A DNA stretch of 64,000 nucleotides, taken from contig CAVPFB010000010.1 of the NCBI GenBank assembly GCA_963703665.1, forward strand, positions 1 through 64,000, given 5' to 3'. The translations under genes were made by a program, and so were the position numbers. The notes under the pieces were generated by a model. It saw nothing but the letters and a program-made list of their open reading frames with translations, ran no database searches and had not been told where the DNA came from. Position 1 is the stretch's first letter. Every line of letters starts with the position of its first letter. This DNA is from AP-15 sp963703665. Lineage in GTDB: Bacteria > Pseudomonadota > Alphaproteobacteria > ATCC43930 > CGMCC-115725. Below, in pieces: positions 45,930 to 53,120 of this stretch.

Positions 45930-47879
45930 CTAGCCGGCTTTGTTCACCCGCATATACCACTCGACCAGACGGCGGACCTGCCGCTCGGTGTAGCCGCGGG
46001 CCACCATCCGCTCGAGAAAATCGGCGTGCTTCTTTTCGGTCTCGCTGTCCTTCTTCGAACCAAAGCTGATTACCGGCAGCAGATCTTCAACCTGAGAAAA
46101 CATGCGCCGCTCGATCACCTCCCGCAACTTTTCGTACGAGGTCCAGGACGGGTTGCGTCCGGAATTTGCGGCCCGCGCCCGCAACGCGAACTTGACGACC
46201 TCGTTGCGGAAGTCCTTGGGGTTGGCAATCCCGGCCGGCTTCTCGATTTTCGACAGCTCCTGGTTCAACAGCTCGCGGTTCATCAGCTGCCCGGTATCGG
46301 GGTCCTTATAATCCAAATCCTCGATCCACGCGTCGGCATAGGCGACATACCGGTCGAACAGGTTCTGGCCGTAATCGGAATACAATTCGAGATACGCCTT
46401 CTGGATTTCGTGACCGATGAACTCGGCGTAGCGCGGGGCCAATTCCGCCTTGATGAAATTCAGGTATTTCTTCTCGACATCGTCCGGGAACTGCTCGCGC
46501 CAGATCGCCTGCTCGAGCACGTACATCAGGTGGACCGGGTCGGCCGCAACCTCCTGGGTGTCGAAGTTGAAGGTGCTGGACAGCACCTTGAAGGCAAAGC
46601 GGGTGGAGATGCCGTCCATGCCCTCGTCGACCCCGGCCGCGTCGCGGTATTCCTGCCCGGACTTGGCGCGCGGATCGGTGTCCTTCAGGCTTTCGCCGTC
46701 ATAGACCCGCATTTTCGAGTGCAGGTTCGAGTTCTCGTGCGGCTTCAGCCGAGACAGCACGCTGAAGCGCGACAGAATGTCCAGGGTCGACGGCGCACAG
46801 GCTGCACCGGACAGCTCGCTGTTCTGCAGCAGCTTTTCGTAGATCTTGCGCTCCTCGGTGCTGCGCAGGCAGTACGGCACCTTGATGACCGAGATACGGT
46901 CGATGAAGGCCTCGTTGTTCTTGTTGTTTTTGAAGGTCTGCCATTCGGCCTCGTTCGAATGCGCCAGCACAATGCCCTGAAACGGGATGCCGCCGATATT
47001 CTCGGAGCCGACGTAGTTGCCTTCCTGGGTCGAGGTCAGCAGCGGGTGCAGCATCTTGATCGGTGCCTTGAACATCTCGACGAATTCGAGCAGGCCCTGG
47101 GTCGTGCGGTTGAGCCCACCCGAATAGGAATAGGCGTCGGGATCGTTCTGGCTGAAAAACTCGAGCTTGCGGATGTCGACCTTGCCGACCAGGCTCGAGA
47201 CGTCCTGGTTGTTCTCGTCGCCGGGCTCGGTCTTGGAAATGCAGATCTGCTTGAGACGCGACGGCTGCAGGCGGACCACGGTGAATTTGGTGATGTCGCC
47301 GCCGAACTCCTCGAGCCGCTTGACCGCCCACGGCGAGATCGTGCCGGTCAACCGCCGCCGCGGGACCCCGTAACGCCTTTCCAGCTCGTCCCCGAGCGTC
47401 ACCGGGTCGAACAGCCCAAGCGGGCTTTCAAACACCGGGCTGATCTCCTTCCCGGCTTTCAGCACATAGACCGGCTCCTTCTCCATCAGCTGCTTCAGCC
47501 GCTCGGCGAGCGAGGATTTGCCGCCGCCGACCGGGCCCAAGAGGTACAGGATCTGCTTGCGCTCTTCGAGCCCCTGCGCGGCATGGCGGAAGAACCCGAC
47601 GATGCGCTCGATCGTCTCCTCCATCCCGAAGAAATCTGCAAACTCTGGGTAGATCTTGATCGTGCGGTTCATAAAGATGCGGCCAAGACGCCCGTCCTGG
47701 CTGGTGTCGACCATCGCCGGCTCGCCGATCGCTGGCAGCATGCGCTCGGCGGCGCCAGCGTAAAAGGACGGATCGTCCGAGCACTTCCTCAGATAATCCT
47801 CGATCGACAGCTCCACCTCTCGACGGTTGTCGTACAACCGTGAATAAAGTCCGAAAATTCCGTCGTCGTCGAATCTCAT
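45930..47879 (-). CDS. prkA: PrkA family serine protein kinase (YeaG-like)
   Basis: PrkA has an AAA-like ATPase module and a C-terminal kinase-like domain; YeaG/PrkA members respond to nutrient or stationary-phase stress. Walker A is LLGPVGGGKSSLAERLK at about residues 114-130. LGDELERRYGVPRRRLTG, VGSENIGGIPFQGIVLAHSN and WQTFKNNKNNEAFIDRISVI are family blocks, as is DLDYKDPDTGQLMNRELLNQ in the C-terminal part. ATG 47879 has GAGGTG 5 bases upstream. It is 649 residues, complete, and the first gene of prkA-yeaH-spoVR. Confidence 0.95.
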   Translation of the reverse strand: MRFDDDGIFGLYSRLYDNRREVELSIEDYLRKCSDDPSFYAGAAERMLPAIGEPAMVDTSQDGRLGRIFMNRTIKIYPEFADFFGMEETIERIVGFFRHAAQGLEERKQILYLLGPVGGGKSSLAERLKQLMEKEPVYVLKAGKEISPVFESPLGLFDPVTLGDELERRYGVPRRRLTGTISPWAVKRLEEFGGDITKFTVVRLQPSRLKQICISKTEPGDENNQDVSSLVGKVDIRKLEFFSQNDPDAYSYSGGLNRTTQGLLEFVEMFKAPIKMLHPLLTSTQEGNYVGSENIGGIPFQGIVLAHSNEAEWQTFKNNKNNEAFIDRISVIKVPYCLRSTEERKIYEKLLQNSELSGAACAPSTLDILSRFSVLSRLKPHENSNLHSKMRVYDGESLKDTDPRAKSGQEYRDAAGVDEGMDGISTRFAFKVLSSTFNFDTQEVAADPVHLMYVLEQAIWREQFPDDVEKKYLNFIKAELAPRYAEFIGHEIQKAYLELYSDYGQNLFDRYVAYADAWIEDLDYKDPDTGQLMNRELLNQELSKIEKPAGIANPKDFRNEVVKFALRARAANSGRNPSWTSYEKLREVIERRMFSQVEDLLPVISFGSKKDSETEKKHADFLERMVARGYTERQVRRLVEWYMRVNKAG

Positions 47880-48478
47880 GTCACACCTCAACCGGCGCCA
47901 AGGCCCAACTCTGCTATCCCGCGCGGTGTCTGGTCAGAGAACGCCGCGCGCTGAAAACCATTCGCCGAAATCCGCATCGGTTCCGATCGCAGTTCGGCGG
48001 CCCGCGACCCTTCTCGCTTGCCGGCCCCGGGCCCGTGACCAGGGAGCCAGACCATGATCGCCCGAGACCATGGATCGTTCCGCATACATGATCGAAGCAA
48101 CCAGTATGCCAAGACTTTGTGGCGAGAGTGCGGACCCTCGGCTCCAGTCCGCGACAGGCTTCGGTCGGCTCGCCTTCGCCCCTTCTGATGCGCCATCCTG
48201 CGGATTCGGACAACATCTTGTGGCCGCCTTCCCAATCTCCATCAGCATATATTGCGGGCGCGGAAATCCCAATAAAAATGTAGGTTAATCCCGGCGATTG
48301 TCATCGCTCGGCGTGGGGCGCGGCCTCCGCCACGAGGGCGCGGACGCGCGCGACCGCGGCGTTCTGCCGCATCCCGGCAATGATGCTCGGCCGCGGCAAC
48401 CGAAACGTTTGCGCCGAACTGTCCACCCGTCCGCCTCAAACTCGATCGGCATCGGGTCGTTGCTGAGGATGACCGATC
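47880..48478. other. 600-bp stretch without a recognisable gene (upstream of prkA)
   Basis: No known family appears. A 112-codon minus-strand frame (48272 to 47934) has ordinary start context but no recognisable motif. A shorter minus-strand reading from ATG 48452 to a stop at 48301 would, with one frame change, end RPSIIAGMRQNAAVARVRAL, which looks protein-like; it could be a small gene. An AT-richer patch at 48245-48290 may hold the prkA promoter, but I cannot define -35 and -10 boxes. Confidence 0.4.
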
Positions 48479-49054
48479 CTAGCGACCGGCGCCGGCCGCC
48501 TGCCATAGGGCGATCTCGCGCAACAGCGCCTCGACCGCCCCGCAGGCGAAGTCGAGCGAGATCTCGTCGACGAGCCGGCCGTCTCGGATCTTGTCGGCGA
48601 TGGCGGTGATGACGACCTCGCGCGCCAGCGTCACCCGCGCCAGCACTGAAGCGAGCGTCACCCGCAGATGCTCGAGGCACCGCGCCCCGCCCAACGCGCC
48701 GCGCGAGGTCGCCATGATCGCGGTCGGCTTGTATGCCATGACCGAGGTGAAGGCCGGGCGCGAGGCCCAGTCGAGCGCGTTTTTCAAAACGCCGGGAATG
48801 CTGTGGTTGAACTCGGGCGCGCACAGCACCATGCCGTCGGCCTCGGCAATCGCCGCGAGCAGCTGCTTGACCACGGCCGGGCGTTGCTCGCCTTCCAAAT
48901 CCTGATTATAGGCCGGGATCGGCGCCAGGTCCCAGAGCGTCAGCTCGGCGCGGCCCGCGAACTGTTCGCGCAGGGTTTCGAGCACCGCGTTCGAATACGA
49001 ACCGGCACGCAGGCTACCCGACATTCCGATCAGGCGCGGCTTGGTCTCGGTCAT
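48479..49054 (-). CDS. NADPH-dependent FMN reductase family protein
   Basis: This is a flavodoxin-like NAD(P)H:flavin or quinone reductase, 191 residues. The FMN phosphate loop is GMSGSLRAGSYSNAVLETL, and the isoalloxazine-side loop is CAPEFNHSIPGVLKNALDW. SRGALGGARCLEHLRVTLAS is also typical. Relatives reduce quinones, azo dyes or chromate with low specificity, so the physiological substrate is open. It diverges from the aminotransferase gene across 158 bp that would hold both promoters. Confidence 0.9.
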   Translation of the reverse strand: MTETKPRLIGMSGSLRAGSYSNAVLETLREQFAGRAELTLWDLAPIPAYNQDLEGEQRPAVVKQLLAAIAEADGMVLCAPEFNHSIPGVLKNALDWASRPAFTSVMAYKPTAIMATSRGALGGARCLEHLRVTLASVLARVTLAREVVITAIADKIRDGRLVDEISLDFACGAVEALLREIALWQAAGAGR

Positions 49055-49212
49055 CTCGGGCGGTTTCCTAGGGCGGCCAACGGCGGCTTGTCATAGCCAA
49101 AGCCGGCGAGAACTGGCAACCTCCTCGCGCGGGGCGGCGAAGGCCCGCTCAACACGCTGGCGAAGATGCGCGAAGCAAGGTTGGACCGGGACTGCTGCGG
49201 GTGCCGCCCCGG

Positions 49213-50367
49213 ATGACCTTGCGCCCGTCGCGCCGCGGGCTGGTCCCGCCATTCATCGCCATGGATGTGCTGCGCGCCGCCAACGCGCGCGAGGCCGCCG
49301 GTGCGGCCGTGATCCACCTCGAAGTCGGCCAGCCCGGGACCCAGGCGCCGGAAACCGTGCGCGACGCCGCTCGGCATGCGCTGGCGAACCAGCCGATCGG
49401 CTACACCGACGCGCTCGGGATCGCACCGCTGCGGCAAGCGATCGCTGCGCATTACGGCGCGCAATACGGGGTCGCGGTCGACGCGCACGAGGTGGTGGTG
49501 ACGACCGGCTCCTCGGCCGCCTTCCAGCTGGCGTTTCTCGCCGCGTTCGAGGCCGGCGACCGGGTTGCCCTCGCCGCCCCCGGCTATCCCGCCTACCGTA
49601 ACATTTTGGGGGCGCTCGGCATCGAGCCGGTGCTGATCGAGGTCGGGGAAAACACCCACTATCAGCCGAACCCCGAGCTCCTGGCTGCGGCCGGGCCGCT
49701 CGACGGTCTGGTCATCGCCAGCCCGGCCAACCCGACCGGCACGATGATCGCCGCCGCCGATCTCGCGCGGCTCGCGGACTGGTGCCGTGACCATGGCATC
49801 CGCCTCGTCTCGGACGAGATCTATCACGGGATCACCTACGAGGCGCCGGCGGCGACGGTGCGCGCCTTTGGCCATGAGGCGGTCGTCGTCAACTCGTTCT
49901 CGAAATATTACAGCATGACCGGGTGGCGGCTCGGCTGGATGCTGGCCCCGCCCGATCTCGCGCGTTCGGTCGAATGCCTGGCGCAGAATTTCTACATCTC
50001 GCCGCCGGCCTTGTCGCAGCTCGCCGCAATCCCGGTATTCGGCTGCCGTGCCGAGCTCGACGGCCATGTCGCGCGCTACCGCGCCAACCGCGATCTGCTG
50101 ATCGCCAGCTTGTCCGCCGCCGGGCTGACCCGCTTCGCGCCGGCCGAGGGGGCATTCTACCTCTATGTCGACATTTCGAGCGTATCGCGCGACAGCGTCG
50201 GTTTCTGCCGTCGCCTGCTGGCCGAGACCGGTGTCGCCATCACCCCCGGGCTCGATTTCGACCCGCTCCACGGCGGCGGCTGGGTGCGCCTGTCATTCGC
50301 CGGCGCGACCGAGGACGTGGCCGAAGCCGCGCGCCGCCTGGCCGAGTGGCTGCCGCTGGCGGGTTAG
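49213..50367 (+). CDS. class I/II PLP-dependent aminotransferase
   Basis: This is a fold-type I aminotransferase, 384 residues, in the aspartate/aromatic aminotransferase-like group. Motifs are HLEVGQPGTQAPETVRDAA, VVVTTGSSAAFQLAFLAAFE, VIASPANPTGTMIAAADL, LVSDEIYHGITYEAP (PLP ring Asp and Tyr) and the PLP lysine in VNSFSKYYSMTGWRLGWML. The C-terminal substrate arginine is probably in GGGWVRLSFAGATEDV. Substrate is not deducible. GTG 49201 is an alternative start. Confidence 0.9.
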   Translation: MTLRPSRRGLVPPFIAMDVLRAANAREAAGAAVIHLEVGQPGTQAPETVRDAARHALANQPIGYTDALGIAPLRQAIAAHYGAQYGVAVDAHEVVVTTGSSAAFQLAFLAAFEAGDRVALAAPGYPAYRNILGALGIEPVLIEVGENTHYQPNPELLAAAGPLDGLVIASPANPTGTMIAAADLARLADWCRDHGIRLVSDEIYHGITYEAPAATVRAFGHEAVVVNSFSKYYSMTGWRLGWMLAPPDLARSVECLAQNFYISPPALSQLAAIPVFGCRAELDGHVARYRANRDLLIASLSAAGLTRFAPAEGAFYLYVDISSVSRDSVGFCRRLLAETGVAITPGLDFDPLHGGGWVRLSFAGATEDVAEAARRLAEWLPLAG

Positions 50368-50431
50368 GGATCGAGGCCGGCCGGCAACTGCTGCTGCCCG
50401 GGACTTTACGGAAGCTCTTTTGCGGGCGGGA

Positions 50432-50466
50432 TTGACAACACTCTTCATCCGGAACAAAAAGAGAAC
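50432..50466 (+). promoter_or_regulatory. SOS promoter: TTGACA -35 and LexA box
   Basis: TTGACA at 50432-50437 is a perfect -35 hexamer. GAAC-N7-GAAC at 50452-50466 (reading GTTC-N7-GTTC on the other strand) is the alphaproteobacterial LexA operator, placed where the -10 would lie. It is 28 bases before the imuA ATG. LexA would repress the imuA-imuB-dnaE2 operon until DNA damage. Confidence 0.88.
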
Positions 50467-50494
50467 TAACGACGACGGAAGGTGTTCGCCGGGC

Positions 50495-51499
50495 ATGTCC
50501 CGCGAGGTTCTGACAGCATTGCGCGAGCGGGTTCGGCGGATCGAGCGGCCGACGGCGGCGGCGCATGGGGTGGCGCCCTTTGGCGTCGCTGCGATCGACC
50601 GGGCCTTGCCGGGCGGCGGGCTGGCGCGCGGCGCCTTGCACGAGATCCTGGGAATGGGCGGCGACGAGGAGGATGGCGCGCTCGCCGCCGCTTTCGCCGC
50701 CGGCATCCTGGCACGGCTCGGGAAGGATGGGATCGTGCTGTGGTGCCTGCCGCGGCCGGATATTTACGGGCCCGGCCTTGCCGGGTGCGGGCTCGACCCC
50801 GGCCGGCTCGTGCTGGTCCGGGTGCGGCGCGACGCCGAGATCCTGTGGGCGATGGAGGAAGGATTGCGCGCTCCCGGCGTCGCCGCGGTGGTCGGCGAAG
50901 TCGGCGTGCTTGCCGCAGTGGCGAGCCGGCGATTGCAGCTCACCGCGGAACATTCCGGCGTCACCGCCTTGGTGTTGCGGCGCTGGCGCGACGGCGACGA
51001 AGCGGCACGCGAACGCAACCGGCCGAACGTGGCGGAGACGCGCTGGCGCATCGCGGCACTGCCGTCGCAGCCAGTTCCCATACCGGCCCCTGCCCACAGG
51101 ATTCGGAATTCACCCCTGCCCATTGTTCGTCATCCCCGCGAAAGCGGGGATCCAGAGCCTGCCCCTGATCTGAACAGGGGGGCTTCCGGCACATCGCTGG
51201 CGACCCTGGGCCCCCGATTTCGAGGGGGTGACGGACATTTTCGCGAGGGTGACGGACAGCAGACCGGGAGCGGTCGCGGGACTGGACCGGGGATCGGGCA
51301 TGCGCGCTGGCGGGTCGAGCTGCTGCGCTGCCGCGGCGGCGAGCCGGCCTCTTGGGAAATGGAGGTGACGGATGCGACGGGTTCTCTATGTCTGGCTGAC
51401 GCACTGGCCGATCGACCGGATGCGCCGCGTCGCGCCGGCCCGTCGGAACAATTCCAGGACGAACAATTCCAGGACGAACAATTCCGGCGCACCGGCTGA
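50495..51499 (+). CDS. imuA: mutasome protein ImuA (SOS-induced), with REP insertion
   Basis: ImuA is a RecA/SulA-like accessory protein required with ImuB and DnaE2 for damage-induced mutagenesis. Residues 1-200 are family-like: FGVAAIDRALPGGGLARGAL, LHEILGMGGDEEDGALAAAF, GIVLWCLPRPDIYGPGLAGC and LQLTAEHSGVTALVLRRW. At residues 211-249 an in-frame palindromic repeat interrupts it (PIVRHPRESGDPEPAP, LGPRFRGGDGHFR). The family then resumes with GHARWRVELLRCRGGEPASW. The end carries a small tandem repeat (EQFQD) and overlaps imuB by 128 bases. Confidence 0.88.
   Translation: MSREVLTALRERVRRIERPTAAAHGVAPFGVAAIDRALPGGGLARGALHEILGMGGDEEDGALAAAFAAGILARLGKDGIVLWCLPRPDIYGPGLAGCGLDPGRLVLVRVRRDAEILWAMEEGLRAPGVAAVVGEVGVLAAVASRRLQLTAEHSGVTALVLRRWRDGDEAARERNRPNVAETRWRIAALPSQPVPIPAPAHRIRNSPLPIVRHPRESGDPEPAPDLNRGASGTSLATLGPRFRGGDGHFREGDGQQTGSGRGTGPGIGHARWRVELLRCRGGEPASWEMEVTDATGSLCLADALADRPDAPRRAGPSEQFQDEQFQDEQFRRTG
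51128..51233. repeat. PAKAG-class REP doublet inside imuA
   Basis: Arms 51128-51155 (core ATCCCCGCGAAAGCGGGGAT) and 51206-51233 (core GGGCCCCCGATTTCGAGGGG) are inverted, with 21 of 27 positions matching, about 50 bases apart. The 106-bp element adds about 35 codons to imuA without a stop or frame change. The same class is in the pdxA-rsmA spacer. Confidence 0.8.
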
Positions 51500-53120
51500 A
51501 GAAACCCCGTTTGCCACGGTAATCGATGCCGCCGGGCGGCATCTGCTGGCCGCGGTCAACCCGGCGGCTTCGGCTGCCGGCCTCGCCCCGGGGATGCCGT
51601 TGGCCGACGCCTTCTCGTTTCTGCCGGGTCTCGCCACCGCCGCGGCCGAACCCGCCGCGGATGCCGCCGCCTTGCGTCGGCTGGCCGAATGGTGCGGCCG
51701 CTACAGCCCGTGGACCGCACCCGACGGAACGGACGGGGTGCGGGTCGAGATTACCGGCTCAGCCCATCTGTGGGGCGGGGAGGAAGCGCTCGCCGCCGAT
51801 CTCGCAGCCCGGCTCGACCGTCAGGGCATCGCCTGCCATATCGCCATTGCCGATACGCTCGGCGCCGCCTGGGCATTGGCCCGCTTTGCGTCGGCGGGCG
51901 GCAGCGCCGCGATTCTGCCGCCGGGCGACGCGCGCGCCGGCCTCGCCCTGTTGCCGGTCGAGGCATTGCGCCTCGATCCGGCCACCGCCCAAGGATTGCG
52001 GCGGGTCGGGTTGAAGCGGATCGGCGATCTCTATGCGATGCCGCGCACCGCCCTTGCGCGCCGGTTCGGCGAAGCGGTGGTGCGGCGCCTCGACCAGGCG
52101 CAGGGCGACCTGCCGGAGCCGTTGTCGCCATTGGCCGAAGCGCCGGTTCGCCGGGTGCGGCTGAGCTTTGCCGAGCCGATCGTCGACCCCGAGGATCTGG
52201 CGCGCGCGGCCGGACGGCTGACCGAGGATCTGGTGAGCCGCCTGGCGCGGGAAGGCGCCGGAGCGCGGCGGCTCGATCTCGCCTTTCACCGGGTCGACGG
52301 CCGGGTCGAGCGGATCCAGCTCGGGACCGCACGGCCCAGCCGCGACCCACACCACTTGGCCGCCCTCTTCAAGGAGCGGCTCGACACCGTCGATCCGGGC
52401 CTCGGCATCGAAGACATGATCCTCGCCACCTTTGCCGTCGAGCCGTTGCCGCCCGAGCAGATCAATTTTACCGGCCCTTCCGGGGGAGCGGCGAGCGGCG
52501 TGGCGCCGCTGCTCGACCGGCTCGGCAACCGGCTCGGGCTCGGGGCGCTCTGCCGGATCGAGCCGCGCGAAAGCCACATCCCGGAGCGGGCTTCGATCAG
52601 GGTGCCGATCGATAATTCCCTCTCCGCCCATAGGGGGGAGAGGGAGGGGACCCATTGCGTCAGCGATGGGGAGGGTGAGGTGGGCGAAGCCGCGATCAGC
52701 CATCGCCACCCACCTCACCCCGTCCCTCTCCCCCCGCAAGCGGGCGGAGAGGGGGCGAGCGGCGTGGTCTCGAATCAGTTTTCCGAGGCAGACACTGAGT
52801 GGCGCAGTCGTTCCAGCAAACCGCCGCGGCCGATCCGGCTGTTCGAGCCGCCCGAGCCGGTCGAAGCCTTTTGGCTGCTGCCCGACGACCCGCCGTTTCG
52901 CTTTACCTGGCGGCGATGCCCGCACCGGGTGACGCGCGCCGACGGGCCGGAGCGGATCGCCGAAGAGTGGTGGCAGCCGAGCAGATCCGGCGCCGTCGAT
53001 GCGATCCGCGATTACTACCGGGTCGAGGACGAGGACGGGCGGCGCTTCTGGCTGTTCCGGGCCGGCCTCTTCGGCAGCTGCCATCCGCCAAGATGGTTCA
53101 TCCATGGCATCTTTGCCTGA
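51372..53120 (+). CDS. imuB: Y-family polymerase-like mutasome protein ImuB, with REP insertion
   Basis: ImuB is a Y-family DNA polymerase homologue that lacks catalytic carboxylates and acts as the hub joining ImuA, DnaE2 and the beta clamp. The N-terminus MRRVLYVWLTHWPIDRMRR has no metal-binding Asp, as expected. FATVIDAAGRHLLAAVNPAA, GLAPGMPLADAFSFLPGL, GSAHLWGGEEALAADLAARL and GLKRIGDLYAMPRTALARRF are family blocks. A REP doublet gives residues about 415-461 (PPHPVPLPPQAGGEGASG). The C-terminal block PEPVEAFWLLPDDPPFRFTW and DYYRVEDEDGRRFWLFRAG follow intact. ATG 51372 lies inside imuA. Confidence 0.92.
   Translation: MRRVLYVWLTHWPIDRMRRVAPARRNNSRTNNSRTNNSGAPAEETPFATVIDAAGRHLLAAVNPAASAAGLAPGMPLADAFSFLPGLATAAAEPAADAAALRRLAEWCGRYSPWTAPDGTDGVRVEITGSAHLWGGEEALAADLAARLDRQGIACHIAIADTLGAAWALARFASAGGSAAILPPGDARAGLALLPVEALRLDPATAQGLRRVGLKRIGDLYAMPRTALARRFGEAVVRRLDQAQGDLPEPLSPLAEAPVRRVRLSFAEPIVDPEDLARAAGRLTEDLVSRLAREGAGARRLDLAFHRVDGRVERIQLGTARPSRDPHHLAALFKERLDTVDPGLGIEDMILATFAVEPLPPEQINFTGPSGGAASGVAPLLDRLGNRLGLGALCRIEPRESHIPERASIRVPIDNSLSAHRGEREGTHCVSDGEGEVGEAAISHRHPPHPVPLPPQAGGEGASGVVSNQFSEADTEWRSRSSKPPRPIRLFEPPEPVEAFWLLPDDPPFRFTWRRCPHRVTRADGPERIAEEWWQPSRSGAVDAIRDYYRVEDEDGRRFWLFRAGLFGSCHPPRWFIHGIFA
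51446..51485 (+). repeat. 15-bp tandem repeat in the imuA/imuB overlap
   Basis: The unit GAACAATTCCAGGAC occurs at 51446-51460 and 51461-51475, followed by a partial third copy at 51476-51485. It lies where imuA and imuB are both coding. A 15-bp unit keeps both frames, giving EQFQD repeats in ImuA and NNSRT repeats in ImuB. Confidence 0.9.
52618..52755. repeat. GGGAGAGGG-class REP doublet inside imuB
   Basis: An outer stem-loop at each end (CCCTCTCC...GGGGAGAGGG and its inverted partner) and inner GGGTGAGGTGGG / CCCACCTCACCCC arms form an inverted pair about 138 bp long. Translation yields SLSAHRGEREG and HPVPLPPQAGGEG, typical of this repeat family. The imuB frame stays open. Confidence 0.8.

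Noticed and set aside
45759..47843. A plus-strand open frame of 694 codons opposite prkA
   Set aside because: Same reasoning: exact antisense of a fully conserved gene, no family similarity and no ribosome site.
47934..48272. A 112-codon minus-strand gene
   Set aside because: No recognisable family or motif and no conserved neighbour; it is mentioned only as part of the unassigned stretch.
50565..51173. A separate plus-strand gene ending with a VIPAKAGIQ-type peptide
   Set aside because: It is an out-of-frame reading of imuA; that peptide is the well-known translation of the REP element, not a protein signature.
51446..51485. A CRISPR-like array
   Set aside because: The 15-bp units are directly adjacent with no spacers, and lie in two coding frames.
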